DNA of 64,000 nt from Maribacter caenipelagi (GCF_004364175.1 NZ_SNZW01000001.1:1-64000); one strand, 5' to 3'. Positions 34,104 through 42,858 are shown, counted from the first letter of the stretch. A program made the numbers and translations. The notes: generated by a model not told the origin, from the letters alone.

Positions 34104-35303
34104 ATGGACCAACCCACTTCCCCTTTTAGTAAGCACCAATTAATTCCACAAGAGGAAACCCTAGAGGTTTTGCGTCAAAAAGGAGAATTGCACATTGGTA
34201 TTCCTAAAGAGAACCAATATCAAGAAAAAAGAATATGCCTTACTCCAGATGCTGTAAATGCTATTACAGCAAATGGTCATCGTGTTTTAATAGAATCTGG
34301 CGCTGGTGAAGGCGCGCATTATTCCGATGCTGATTATGTTACTGCTGGCGGAGAAATTACTCGGGATACTAAGAAAGTTTTCGCTTGTCCGTTAATTCTT
34401 AAAGTAGAGCCTCCTACCCTAACAGAAATAGAATACATTAATCCGCAGACAACAATCATATCTGCCCTTCAAATCAAAACGCAATACAAAGAATATTTTG
34501 AAGAACTAGCACGAAAGCGAATTACCGCTATTGCATTTGAATACATTAGAGATGAAGAGGGTAAATACCCTGCAGTACGTTCATTAAGTGAAATTGCAGG
34601 AATTTCATCGGTATTAATTGCCGCAGAATTAATGGCTGCCAACAACAATGGTAATGGACTAATGTTTGGAAACATCAGTGGTGTACCACCTGTAGAAGTG
34701 GTAATTATCGGCGCAGGAACTGTCGGTGAGTTTGCAGCACGATCTGCTATAGGTATCGGAGCAAATGTCAAGGTTTTTGACAATTCTATTACCAAACTTA
34801 GAAATATACAGACCAACTTAAAACAAACGGTCTATACATCTACCATTCAACCTAAAAACCTATTAAAAGCATTAAAACGTTGCGATGTAGCTATCGGAGC
34901 AACTAGAGGTAAAGATCGATCTCCCGTTGTGGTAACTAGCTCAATGGTCGAGCACATGAAAAAAGGTGCAGTTATTATTGATGTCAGTATTGATACTGGC
35001 GGATGTTTTGAAACTAGTGAAATAACCGACCACAATAAGCCCACTAGAAAGAAATTTGATGTTATTCACTATGGCGTACCAAATATTCCGTCTAGATATC
35101 CAAAAACAGCATCGGTTAGTATAAGTAACATTTTCACTCCTTATTTACTGAAAATTGGAGAAGATGGCGGCTTAGAAAACTCACTTCGGTTTGACAAAGG
35201 TTTACGTAACGGACTTTATATGTACCATGGCATTTTGACCAATAAGTCTGTTGGAGAATGGTTCGATTTACAATACAGTGATATAAATTTCCTTATTTTT
35301 TAG
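34104..35303 (+). CDS. ald: alanine dehydrogenase
   Basis: This 399-aa protein of the alanine dehydrogenase / NAD(P) transhydrogenase alpha family has N-terminal HIGIPKENQYQEKRICLTPD with substrate-binding Arg and Lys, LIESGAGEGAHYSDADY, the Rossmann motif VVIIGAGTVGEFAARSAIGI, and a late VPNIPSRYPKTASVSISN. It interconverts alanine and pyruvate with NAD. It is slightly longer than the ~370-aa bacterial form at the N-terminus, as is usual in Bacteroidota. Its neighbours (proline dehydrogenase) suggest amino-acid catabolism. Confidence 0.92.
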   Translation: MDQPTSPFSKHQLIPQEETLEVLRQKGELHIGIPKENQYQEKRICLTPDAVNAITANGHRVLIESGAGEGAHYSDADYVTAGGEITRDTKKVFACPLILKVEPPTLTEIEYINPQTTIISALQIKTQYKEYFEELARKRITAIAFEYIRDEEGKYPAVRSLSEIAGISSVLIAAELMAANNNGNGLMFGNISGVPPVEVVIIGAGTVGEFAARSAIGIGANVKVFDNSITKLRNIQTNLKQTVYTSTIQPKNLLKALKRCDVAIGATRGKDRSPVVVTSSMVEHMKKGAVIIDVSIDTGGCFETSEITDHNKPTRKKFDVIHYGVPNIPSRYPKTASVSISNIFTPYLLKIGEDGGLENSLRFDKGLRNGLYMYHGILTNKSVGEWFDLQYSDINFLIF

Positions 35304-35373
35304 AATACTAAAGACTTTCCTTTTCCTATCCATTTTAAAAGACATAATTTTGCGCTCTTAAAAGTATGGAAGT

Positions 35374-35763
35374 ATGAACATGGATTTTATTAAAAGGTTA
35401 GGTTTTTTCTTGGTTGGCTTATCGATTGGCATTGTGTTTCTTACTTTTTTTATGAAAAAGAAATCTCAAGAAACCGGAGTATATTTTTGCTACCTACCAG
35501 ACTGTAGAACATTGAAAGATATTCGCTCAAAATCTATGTACTATAGCGATGAAGCAAAGCAAAAACTTAAAGAGTTTGAATTAGATTCTATAGGCATCAC
35601 TTACATTTTAACCGAAGGAGATGTTGATTTTAGTAAAAGTGACACAAAATCCGTTCCCTGTAAAACCTACATAGTAGAATCTGAATACAAGGAACAAGAT
35701 TATATATTTACCGTACGAAATTGTAGAGAAAAAGCTTCAATTGAAAAAGTAGAACGACAATAA
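35374..35763 (+). CDS. DUF4258-like membrane-anchored protein
   Basis: This 129-aa protein has an N-terminal membrane anchor (FFLVGLSIGIVFLTFFMKKK) and a small beta-rich domain with YYSDEAKQKLKEFEL and ITYILTEGDVDFSKSDTKS. The fold resembles DUF4258. A pair of Cys residues (FCYLPDC) follows the anchor. Its function is unknown. The gene follows ald in the same direction and ends 6 bases from the proline dehydrogenase stop. A second ATG two codons later is an alternative start. Confidence 0.65.
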   Translation: MNMDFIKRLGFFLVGLSIGIVFLTFFMKKKSQETGVYFCYLPDCRTLKDIRSKSMYYSDEAKQKLKEFELDSIGITYILTEGDVDFSKSDTKSVPCKTYIVESEYKEQDYIFTVRNCREKASIEKVERQ

Positions 35764-35769
35764 GCTTGT

Positions 35770-36936
35770 TTATATTTTTCTACGTTTTCTTTCTTTCTTT
35801 AATAAAGACAATTCTCTACTAGTTTGCCCTGCAACCGAAGTATTCTCATCGGCTCTTCTAATTAAGTAAGGCATAACATCACGCACGGGTCCGAATGGTA
35901 AATATTTGGCTACATTATATCCATTGGCAGCCAAGTTATAAGAGATATGATCACTCATACCATATAGCTGACCGAACCAGATATGGGTGTTATTTTTTGC
36001 AATACCTTTTTGCTCCATCAATTCCATTAAACGGTAACAACTATCTTCATTATGTGTGCCAGAGAAAATAGATAACGAATCTAGATTATCTATCATATAT
36101 TCAATAGTTGCATTAAAGTTATCATCGGTCTCCGCTTTTGTTTTACAAATTGGCGAAGTATACCCATTTTCTTTTGCGCGTTCATTTTCCTTTTCCATAT
36201 AAGCACCGCGAACTACTTTCATACCAACTAAAAATCCATCTCTCGTTGCACGTTCATGTAACGATTTTAGATATGGTAACCGATCCCATCTATACGTTTG
36301 TAATGTATTAAATACAATCCTTTTCTTTTTATTGTATTTACGCATCATCTCTTCAACAAGGTTATCTGCTGCATCTTGCATCCAGCTTTCTTCACCATCA
36401 ATCAGTAATGAGACTTCAAGGTCATGGGCTTTTTTACAAACTTTATCAAACCTTTTGACAACACGTTGCCATTCTGCTTCTTCATCTTTGGTGAGTTCTA
36501 TTTTCTCACTGATCTTTTGATACAAAGCAAAACGACCAAAACCTGTTGGTTTAAAAACAGCAAAAGGTATAGCCTCTTTCTCCTTGACAAAATCTAAAAT
36601 GGTTAAAATCATTTCGGTAGCAGAATCAAAAGGATCCTCTTCATCTTTACCTTCTACAGAATAATCTAAAACCGAACAGACTCCCTTTTCCCACATTCGG
36701 TCAACCACGGGTATACAATCACGTTCATTTACGCCACCACAGAAATGATCAAAAACAGTTGCCCTAATCAAACCCTCTACAGGTAAATGGGCCTTAAACG
36801 CAAAATTGGTGATAAATGAACCCATTTTTACCAAAGGTTCATTTGAAATCATCTTAAAAAGAAAATAAGCTCTTTCTAATTCTGAATCTGATTTTAAGGC
36901 AAATGCCGTTGCAGTATTTTCAAATATTTGGTTCAT
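35770..36936 (-). CDS. proline dehydrogenase
   Basis: This 388-aa FAD-dependent enzyme has a TIM-barrel ProDH domain. The key features are AVFKPTGFGRFALYQKISE, LIDGEESWMQDAADNLVEEM, VGMKVVRGAYMEKENERAKE and the C-terminal YLPFGPVRDVMPYLIRRADE with the two Arg that bind proline carboxylate. It oxidises proline to pyrroline-5-carboxylate in the cytoplasm or at the membrane. It is a single-domain enzyme, not PutA. It converges on the DUF4258 gene. Confidence 0.93.
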   Translation of the reverse strand: MNQIFENTATAFALKSDSELERAYFLFKMISNEPLVKMGSFITNFAFKAHLPVEGLIRATVFDHFCGGVNERDCIPVVDRMWEKGVCSVLDYSVEGKDEEDPFDSATEMILTILDFVKEKEAIPFAVFKPTGFGRFALYQKISEKIELTKDEEAEWQRVVKRFDKVCKKAHDLEVSLLIDGEESWMQDAADNLVEEMMRKYNKKKRIVFNTLQTYRWDRLPYLKSLHERATRDGFLVGMKVVRGAYMEKENERAKENGYTSPICKTKAETDDNFNATIEYMIDNLDSLSIFSGTHNEDSCYRLMELMEQKGIAKNNTHIWFGQLYGMSDHISYNLAANGYNVAKYLPFGPVRDVMPYLIRRADENTSVAGQTSRELSLLKKERKRRKI

Positions 36937-37047
36937 TTTTTATAATTTCTATAACGATCAAATATAATCACAGAATTTATAATCCTAAGACTAAAAATAA
37001 CCTTTATTTTGCGGTTAAATAGTCATTAATACTAAGCCATATTTTCG

Positions 37048-38109
37048 ATGGATTCTATAATTTCAGATTCTTACGCAGTACATTTTAACGAAAATGCTTT
37101 TCAAGCATTGAACAATCACCTTTCAGAAAAAAAATATTCTACTATTTTTATTTTAGTGGATGAAAATACCCATGAGCTTTGCTTGCCAAATTTTATGGCA
37201 GAAATTAACGGTGACTATCAATTTGAAATTATTGAAATTGAATCTGGAGAAATAAATAAAAACATCGAAACCTGTGTTGGTGTTTGGGAAGCATTATCTG
37301 AATTAGGTGCCGACAGAAAAAGCGTCATGATAAATTTAGGTGGTGGAGTGCTTACGGATATGGGAGGATTCATTGCTTCAACCTTTAAACGGGGCATAGA
37401 CTTTATAAATGTACCAACTACCCTATTATCTATGGTAGACGCCTCTGTTGGCGGTAAAACCGGCATAGACCTAGGTTCATTAAAAAATCAAATTGGTGTA
37501 ATTAATCAGCCAGTAATGGTACTTGTAGTTCCTGATTTTCTTGATACACTAGAAAATAGACAGGTTATAAGCGGCTTTGCAGAAATGCTAAAACATGGTC
37601 TTATTCAAGACACCACCTATTGGGAAGCATTGAAAAAAGCTAAGGGTTTAGAGGATATGAAAAAGCACATTCTTACATCTATCCAAATTAAGAACAAGGT
37701 GGTTCTTCAAGACCCAACAGAGCAGAACATTCGTAAGATTCTAAATTACGGACACACACTTGGTCATGCAATCGAATCTTATTTTTTAGAGAGCGATTCA
37801 AAAGAAATGCTATTACACGGAGAGGCTATTGCCATCGGCATGATTCTAGAAGCTTACCTATCTAATAAGCTGTTAGAATTATCAGATGAATTTTTAGCGG
37901 ATATTAAATCTACCTTTTTAAACAGGTATAATAAGGTAGAATTTTCAGATGAGGATATCGAAAATATTCTTAAATTAATGAAGTACGATAAGAAAAACTC
38001 TCATGGTAAAGTGAATTTTGTGTTGTTAAAATCTATTGGCAACCCGAAATATGATATTGAAATCCCCATAGAATTATTCCCTGAAGCGTTCGCTTACTAC
38101 AAAGTTTAA
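37048..38109 (+). CDS. aroB: 3-dehydroquinate synthase
   Basis: This 353-aa NAD- and zinc-dependent enzyme carries out shikimate step 2. It has IIEIESGEINKNIETCVGVW, the nucleotide loop INLGGGVLTDMGGFIASTFK, VPTTLLSMVDASVGGKTGID, and the zinc ligands GFAEMLKHGLI and ILNYGHTLGHAIE. The -7-like sequence TATTTTGC lies about 35 bases upstream. The following gene of unknown function starts 109 bases later. Confidence 0.95.
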   Translation: MDSIISDSYAVHFNENAFQALNNHLSEKKYSTIFILVDENTHELCLPNFMAEINGDYQFEIIEIESGEINKNIETCVGVWEALSELGADRKSVMINLGGGVLTDMGGFIASTFKRGIDFINVPTTLLSMVDASVGGKTGIDLGSLKNQIGVINQPVMVLVVPDFLDTLENRQVISGFAEMLKHGLIQDTTYWEALKKAKGLEDMKKHILTSIQIKNKVVLQDPTEQNIRKILNYGHTLGHAIESYFLESDSKEMLLHGEAIAIGMILEAYLSNKLLELSDEFLADIKSTFLNRYNKVEFSDEDIENILKLMKYDKKNSHGKVNFVLLKSIGNPKYDIEIPIELFPEAFAYYKV

Positions 38110-38217
38110 AAAGTTCACATACTTAAAATGATACTTTCACAACTCTAAAAATTGAAAACTTAGTATTATTACTAGTTTAGTTATAGATAAATACAACCTT
38201 CTATAAATAAATAAGTT

Positions 38218-38547
38218 ATGACCAAACGCCTTATTGATTACCGGAAACTAGACCACCAATTAGCAGCACTTTTAATAGAAACCTATCCTTATGGATATGG
38301 TGATGAAGACATCATCAGTTTTAAAAATATTAAAGGAGATTATGTTGAAGCAGTTGAACTAAAAACAACAGACACCTTATACCTAGTTAAGATAAGTAAA
38401 AGCCTTTCTAATTTCATCGCAAATTTTGAAGAGAACATAGAAAAGGAGCTAGAAAACAAAACAGCAGAAGAGGTTATGCAATCTGAAGAAATGACGAAAG
38501 CACTTTACCTAAACTTCGAAATGGAATCTGAAGAAGAGCTAGATTAA
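38218..38547 (+). CDS. conserved acidic protein of unknown function (109 aa)
   Basis: This 109-aa protein starts MTKRLIDYRKLDHQLAALLI and ends in an acidic tail (NFEMESEEELD). It contains YPYGYGDEDIISFKNIKGDY. No signal peptide or membrane helix is present, so it is probably cytoplasmic. I do not recognise a named family; proteins like it appear to be conserved in flavobacteria from memory. The stop overlaps the end of the convergent DinB gene by 4 bases. Confidence 0.7.
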   Translation: MTKRLIDYRKLDHQLAALLIETYPYGYGDEDIISFKNIKGDYVEAVELKTTDTLYLVKISKSLSNFIANFEENIEKELENKTAEEVMQSEEMTKALYLNFEMESEEELD

Positions 38548-39065
38548 TTAAAGTAGCGTTCTTGTAAAATATTTTCATGATGTTTTTGATGACCACTTAT
38601 CACCAAACCTAATGCAGCTACAGACCAGGGTATATCACTAGCGGTACCCATTCTTTTTAGATGTTCATTTAACATCGTATCGAACAAACTAATTGAAGAA
38701 TCACGAACATGAAGATATTCTTTCAATATATCTTCCTTTGTACGCTGGTTGGCATTACTTTCTGTAACGAAGGTATTATGATCAAAACCCGGTAATGCTG
38801 TTTTATCATTTCTAGATATTCTAAAAGCACGATATTGAAATACACGTTCAGTATCGATTAAGTGAACCAAAACTTCAGCTACGGTCCATTTACCTTCTCC
38901 GTAACTATAGAGAAATTGTTCATCGGTTAAGCCCTGAACTAAATCTTCAAAACTTTTTCTACCTTTTAAAAGCGCAACCTTTAAATCTTCTTGTTCATCA
39001 AGAGTTTTCAAATAAGTACCATAAAAAAATTGTAATTCTTCTCCTTTTAAATCTTTAACTGTCAT
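38544..39065 (-). CDS. DinB family protein
   Basis: This 173-aa four-helix DinB-like protein has the metal-binding pattern: His in VAEVLVHLIDTERVFQYRAF (about 67) and a pair in VISGHQKHHENILQERY (about 158-164). It belongs to the DinB_2/YfiT-like superfamily of presumed thiol-dependent transferases. It is unrelated in sequence detail to the DinB gene in the his operon. Confidence 0.85.
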   Translation of the reverse strand: MTVKDLKGEELQFFYGTYLKTLDEQEDLKVALLKGRKSFEDLVQGLTDEQFLYSYGEGKWTVAEVLVHLIDTERVFQYRAFRISRNDKTALPGFDHNTFVTESNANQRTKEDILKEYLHVRDSSISLFDTMLNEHLKRMGTASDIPWSVAALGLVISGHQKHHENILQERYFN

Positions 39066-39094
39066 TCTGAAAATTTAGAAAATAAAAACAAAAA

Positions 39095-39123
39095 AAGCCC
39101 AATCATATAAAATAACCGGGCTT
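39095..39123 (-). terminator. weak terminator between Lrp and DinB genes
   Basis: Arms AAGCCC (39095-39100) and GGGCTT (39118-39123) enclose a 17-base loop and are followed on the minus strand by TTTTTTTG. It lies about 29 bases past the Lrp gene stop. Confidence 0.55.
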
Positions 39124-39151
39124 AACTTAAGTTAGTTGAATAACCTACTTT

Positions 39152-39631
39152 TTATAACTCATTAAAAATAGTATGCATCAAACGTTTTTTATCATTAAAA
39201 CTTTCTTCTAATGAAATCATCGTTTCAGTTCTACTAATACCATCAATATCATCTATTTTAAAGATAATGTTTTTGGCATGCGTAGTATCTTTTGCTCTAA
39301 TTTTACAGAAAATATTGAATTTACCTGTAGTTATATGTGCGATGGTAACGTTTGGTATTTGATTTAAGCGTTCAAGTACAAATTTAGTTTGGTGTGTTTT
39401 TTCAAGAAAAATACCAACATATGCTATAAATGCATAGCCAAGTTTCACATAATCTAAAGTAAGTGAAGAACCTTTTATGATTCCCGCTTCTTCCATTTTC
39501 TTAACTCTTACGTGTACCGTACCGGCAGATATAAGAAGTTTTTTTGCAATATCAGTAAAAGGAGTTCTAGTGTTGTCAATCAACATATCTAGAATTTGGT
39601 GGTCTATTTCGTCTAATTTGACTTTGCCCAT
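39152..39631 (-). CDS. Lrp/AsnC family transcriptional regulator
   Basis: This 159-aa protein has an N-terminal AsnC-type helix-turn-helix (LDEIDHQILDMLIDNTRTPF, TVHVRVKKMEEAGIIKGSSL) and a C-terminal RAM ligand domain (AFIAYVGIFLE, ITTGKFNIFCKIRAKDTTHA). Such proteins respond to amino acids. The nearby alanine and proline dehydrogenases are possible targets, but no evidence in the sequence ties them together. Upstream, GTAAACAATTTTAC at about 39707-39720 is an imperfect dyad that could be its own operator. Confidence 0.9.
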   Translation of the reverse strand: MGKVKLDEIDHQILDMLIDNTRTPFTDIAKKLLISAGTVHVRVKKMEEAGIIKGSSLTLDYVKLGYAFIAYVGIFLEKTHQTKFVLERLNQIPNVTIAHITTGKFNIFCKIRAKDTTHAKNIIFKIDDIDGISRTETMISLEESFNDKKRLMHTIFNEL

Positions 39632-39750
39632 AGTTGTAAAATTTTTGCCAAAAATAAAAAATAATCACATTAAACTCATTGAAACTTGATTTTTTTTAAT
39701 AAAAACGTAAACAATTTTACATTTTCAAAGAAATAAGACAATAAATATCA

Positions 39751-40851
39751 CTAAAGCAGATGCAATAAATCATTTTCTTTAAGCCATAACATATCATTTT
39801 CATCATTGCAGTTCAATGTCTTATGTCCGAAAATCTCTGCGGGTTGCTTTTCAAAATGATATAATTCTGGTTTAAATGTTACCTTGTCCTCATCTAATAG
39901 CTCTTTATACTGTATTGCTACAAGTTGGCTTTTAGTAATCTTATTTTTGATATAATCATCATTTACAATTAAGATATCTACAAATTGTTTCCCATTCTCA
40001 GGAATAGACAAATATTGCTCAATTGTATAATTTGAGACAAGATTCTTTGATATCACCATAATACCTTTTAAAATAGCCTTGTAAATAAACTCCCTTGTTT
40101 TATCCCTATGGTAATCACCTGCATAGTGACCTGCTTCAAATAGTATTGTCGGTGTTTTTCTCATTTGAAAAGCATCGCCAACACAATTCGCATTAAAACC
40201 ATCATCATATCTGCCTACTTGCCCTGGTATTTCTTTTTGCAATTTATCGTTCATTGCCGCAATAAGTTGCATACTTAATTTTCGAGATGGCGAAATGTTC
40301 CGATCTTCATCAAAAGCAGGCGCCAAAAAAGAAACCGTAGCAGCCTTATTAGTATCGCCTACATTAAATATTGTTCGTTGGTCATGTAGATTAAAACAAT
40401 AGTTAGGTTTAAATTCTTCATAAACTTCTTTTAGAACTCGGCTCTCTGGTTGAGACAGGTCTTGTGCATCTCTATTAAGGTCAATTTCATTAGCATTGAT
40501 TCTAGTATAATCGCGAGCTCCATCAGGACTTAGTATTGGAATAATTTTTAAAGTACATGATTTCGAAATTTCTAATACTTCGACAATATCTTGTTTTAAG
40601 TAATTCAATAAATCAACGACCGCTTTTGTAGTTGTCGATTCGTTGCCGTGCATTTGAGACCACATTAAAATCTTATTTGGACCGCTACCTAACGTAATAC
40701 TTTTTATGGGTTCTTTTCTAACAGATTCGCCAACTACTTCAATTTTAAAAGAAACCGGTAGCGTTTTCAAAAAGTCATTTACATGATCATAGTTAATATA
40801 CCTTCCAGAAATAGTAGGTACCATTATTTTATTATAATCCAAATCTTTCAT
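39751..40851 (-). CDS. M14-family zinc carboxypeptidase-like protein
   Basis: This 366-aa protein has M14 peptidase metal ligands His and Glu in LMWSQMHGNESTTTKAVVDL, the downstream His in NYCFNLHDQRTIF, and a late catalytic Glu in TPTILFEAGHYAGD. The substrate-binding Arg is in INANEIDLNRDAQDLSQPES. There is no signal peptide, so it acts in the cytoplasm, perhaps on peptidoglycan fragments or modified peptides. A -7 element (TATTTTTG, minus, 40875-40882) and a perfect palindrome lie upstream, next to the divergent XRE regulator. Confidence 0.85.
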   Translation of the reverse strand: MKDLDYNKIMVPTISGRYINYDHVNDFLKTLPVSFKIEVVGESVRKEPIKSITLGSGPNKILMWSQMHGNESTTTKAVVDLLNYLKQDIVEVLEISKSCTLKIIPILSPDGARDYTRINANEIDLNRDAQDLSQPESRVLKEVYEEFKPNYCFNLHDQRTIFNVGDTNKAATVSFLAPAFDEDRNISPSRKLSMQLIAAMNDKLQKEIPGQVGRYDDGFNANCVGDAFQMRKTPTILFEAGHYAGDYHRDKTREFIYKAILKGIMVISKNLVSNYTIEQYLSIPENGKQFVDILIVNDDYIKNKITKSQLVAIQYKELLDEDKVTFKPELYHFEKQPAEIFGHKTLNCNDENDMLWLKENDLLHLL

Positions 40852-40874
40852 TCTACTGATGCATTAATACTATG

Positions 40875-40882
40875 CAAAAATA
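40875..40882 (-). promoter_or_regulatory. candidate -7 promoter of M14 peptidase gene
   Basis: Minus-strand TATTTTTG lies 23 bases upstream of the ATG at 40851. The 22-bp palindrome at 40891-40912 starts 8 bases further upstream and covers the expected -15 to -37 region. Confidence 0.55.
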
Positions 40883-40890
40883 CTACAGCC

Positions 40891-40912
40891 TATGTTTACA
40901 ATTGTAAACATA
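40891..40912. promoter_or_regulatory. perfect 22-bp palindromic operator
   Basis: The half TATGTTTACAA is followed directly by its exact reverse complement TTGTAAACATA. It sits over the promoter of the M14 peptidase gene. The right half TTGTAAACA recurs at 41102-41110, overlapping the -7 element and start codon of the XRE regulator encoded divergently. A binding site for that regulator is the simplest reading. Binding is inference; the palindrome is exact. Confidence 0.7.
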
Positions 40913-41096
40913 TTACAACCCTATATTTCCTAAATGCCCTCGGTACAATTTACAATTTTAACTTTTTATCATAAATTCAATTTAATACATTATTATTCAG
41001 TAAGTTATAATATATAATATAAAGATAGACTTTATGTTTTTTCCATTTTAACCATTATAACATAAACCGTTTTAGATTCTATATTAAAGAATACAT

Positions 41097-41110
41097 TAAC
41101 TTTGTAAACA
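41097..41110 (+). promoter_or_regulatory. XRE gene -7 element overlapping operator half-site
   Basis: TAACTTTG (41097-41104) matches TAnnTTTG and lies only 5 bases before the ATG at 41110, so the mRNA would be nearly leaderless. TTTGTAAACA (41101-41110) repeats the half-site of the 22-bp palindrome upstream, suggesting autoregulation. Confidence 0.5.
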
Positions 41111-41475
41111 TGCTAGACACCTCTTCTTTTCTATCAAGGTTAAATACTCTTTTAGCGCACAATGAACTATCATCTGCTGCATTTGCAGATTTAATACAAG
41201 TGCAACGATCTAGCATTTCTCACCTTCTAAACGGAAGAAACAAACCAAGCTTAGAGTTTATTATTAAAATAGATGAAGCCTTTGCTGAAGTAGATTTACA
41301 ATGGTTATTATATGGAAAAGGAACTTTTCCTAGAACCAAAACCAACCCTACTCCCGAACCTAAAGACAGAGAAGATGCTATAGATAAAGTTGCAAAAAAG
41401 AAGGATGAAAAAAAATTAGAACGAATAGTTATGTTTTATACCGATGGTACTTTTAAAACGTACACTGAGCATTAA
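41110..41475 (+). CDS. XRE-family helix-turn-helix regulator
   Basis: This 121-aa protein has an N-terminal HTH (FLSRLNTLLAHNELSSAAFA, LIQVQRSSISHLLNGRNKPS) to about residue 70, then a charged linker with a Pro-Thr run and a Lys-rich tail (KKKDEKKLERIVMFYTDGTF). The final VMFYTDGTFKTYTEH segment resembles the end of small flavobacterial XRE proteins. It is divergent from the M14 peptidase gene, with a perfect palindrome between them, so it probably represses that gene. Confidence 0.85.
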   Translation: MLDTSSFLSRLNTLLAHNELSSAAFADLIQVQRSSISHLLNGRNKPSLEFIIKIDEAFAEVDLQWLLYGKGTFPRTKTNPTPEPKDREDAIDKVAKKKDEKKLERIVMFYTDGTFKTYTEH

Positions 41476-41547
41476 ATTCTATTTTTAACCACAAACTATT
41501 CTCGCATTTTTATAACCACTTGACTCCTATTTTCTTTATTTTGCAGT

Positions 41548-41925
41548 ATGAAGAAAAATATGATTATGACAGCTGCTCTGGGCTTTATACTTTGCTCATG
41601 TTACGAACCTGAACGTGATTGCGAAAAATACAAAACGGGGTCATTTAAGTTCATCTATGAAGTTGGTGACACCATAAAAGAAGGAAAATTTACAAGAAAC
41701 AAAGACTACAGTATTGACTATTACGAGAATAAAATAGATAGTGCTACTGTACGCTGGTTTAATGATTGCGAATTTGTATTACAAGACATTCATAGCAAAA
41801 CAGCAATTCATTATAAAATTATTAGCACTACAGACTCATCATACACTTTTCAATACAAAAGCGCCGTAAAAGATCCGAATAAAAAACTGATCATAAAAAC
41901 TGGAACAGCAATAAAAACTAACTAA
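41548..41925 (+). CDS. small lipoprotein often labelled DNA topoisomerase IV
   Basis: This 125-aa protein has a lipoprotein signal (MTAALGFILCSC, lipid Cys at about residue 18). It is followed by a beta-rich domain with YEPERDCEKYKTGSFKF, VRWFNDCEFVLQDIH and a C-terminal GTAIKTN. I recall homologues carrying the label DNA topoisomerase IV in flavobacterial genomes, which is clearly wrong for an exported protein with no topoisomerase motif. Four Cys in the mature part could form disulphides. It lies 6 bases before terC and is probably co-transcribed. Confidence 0.75.
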   Translation: MKKNMIMTAALGFILCSCYEPERDCEKYKTGSFKFIYEVGDTIKEGKFTRNKDYSIDYYENKIDSATVRWFNDCEFVLQDIHSKTAIHYKIISTTDSSYTFQYKSAVKDPNKKLIIKTGTAIKTN

Positions 41926-41931
41926 ATAACC

Positions 41932-42741
41932 ATGTTCGAAATTTTCACAAATCCAGATGCCTGGATTGCCTTATTAACCCTAACTTTTTTAGAAATAGTT
42001 TTAGGTATTGACAACATTATCTTCATTTCTATTGCTGCCGGCAAACTTGAATCAGGTCAAAGAAAGAAAGCCACTAGTTTGGGCTTAGTACTTGCAATGG
42101 TTATGCGCATAGTGCTGTTATTCGGTATTTCACTGTTAACTTCAATGAAGAAACCGTTTTGGGTATTTGACAGCGACTGGATCACTGGCGGCATAAGCGG
42201 ACAAGGTATTATTCTTTTTCTTGGTGGCTTGTTCTTACTTTACAAAAGCACCAAAGAAATTCATGAAAAAGTTGAAGACAAAGGTCATGATGAACGCGAA
42301 GTAAAAAAAGCAAGATCAACTTCCCTAACCAATGCTATACTTCAAATAACGGTAATCAACATTGTCTTCTCATTTGACTCAATACTGACCGCTATAGGAA
42401 TGACCAATGGAATTTCACCTAACCCAAACGATGCTTTGGTTTTGATGATAGTCGCAGTAGTTATCTCTGTTATTATCATGATGCTTTTCGCAAATCCTGT
42501 AGGCGAGTTTGTTAATCGACACCCTTCAATACAAATTCTAGGTCTGTCTTTCTTAATACTTATAGGCTTTATGCTAATTGCAGAATCAGCACATTTATGT
42601 CATTTAATCGTATTTGGCAACGAAGTCGGCACCATACCGAAAGGCTACCTATACTTTTCTATTGCATTTTCTTTAATGGTAGAGTTCTTTGATCTACGAA
42701 TGAAAAAAAACAAAAAACCTGTAACTGAAATAGAAGATTAA
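41932..42741 (+). CDS. TerC family integral membrane protein
   Basis: This 269-aa protein has seven or more membrane helices. The TerC signature acidic motifs are EIVLGIDNIIFISIAAGKL near residue 20-38 and NIVFSFDSILTAIGM near 144-158. These Asp/Glu sites are associated with metal ion (Mn) export in TerC relatives such as YkoY/MeeF/Alx. The older label tellurium resistance is historical. It follows a lipoprotein gene by 6 bases and ends before a strong bidirectional terminator. Confidence 0.92.
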   Translation: MFEIFTNPDAWIALLTLTFLEIVLGIDNIIFISIAAGKLESGQRKKATSLGLVLAMVMRIVLLFGISLLTSMKKPFWVFDSDWITGGISGQGIILFLGGLFLLYKSTKEIHEKVEDKGHDEREVKKARSTSLTNAILQITVINIVFSFDSILTAIGMTNGISPNPNDALVLMIVAVVISVIIMMLFANPVGEFVNRHPSIQILGLSFLILIGFMLIAESAHLCHLIVFGNEVGTIPKGYLYFSIAFSLMVEFFDLRMKKNKKPVTEIED

Positions 42742-42758
42742 TAATTACTACAACTTCA

Positions 42759-42804
42759 AAAAAAAAGCTTCAATTAGGCAAATACCTAATTGAAGCTTTT
42801 TTTT
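42759..42804. terminator. bidirectional terminator, 20-bp perfect stem
   Basis: Arms 42759-42778 and 42785-42804 are perfectly complementary (core GCTTCAATTAGG) with an A8/T8 flank and a 6-base loop. It serves the convergent TerC (plus) and sterol desaturase (minus) genes. Confidence 0.92.
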
Positions 42805-42858
42805 CGCTAATAGTTGACCTAAAGTGATATTTAAATCTCTTTAAGCCCTTTTAGAACT

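Noticed and set aside
34469-35044. Antisense frames over ald
   Set aside because: They mirror the codon pattern of a well-conserved enzyme and have no start signals or domains.
41932-42741. TerC gene as a tellurite-resistance determinant
   Set aside because: No other ter genes are present, and stand-alone TerC homologues are associated with metal export rather than tellurite resistance.
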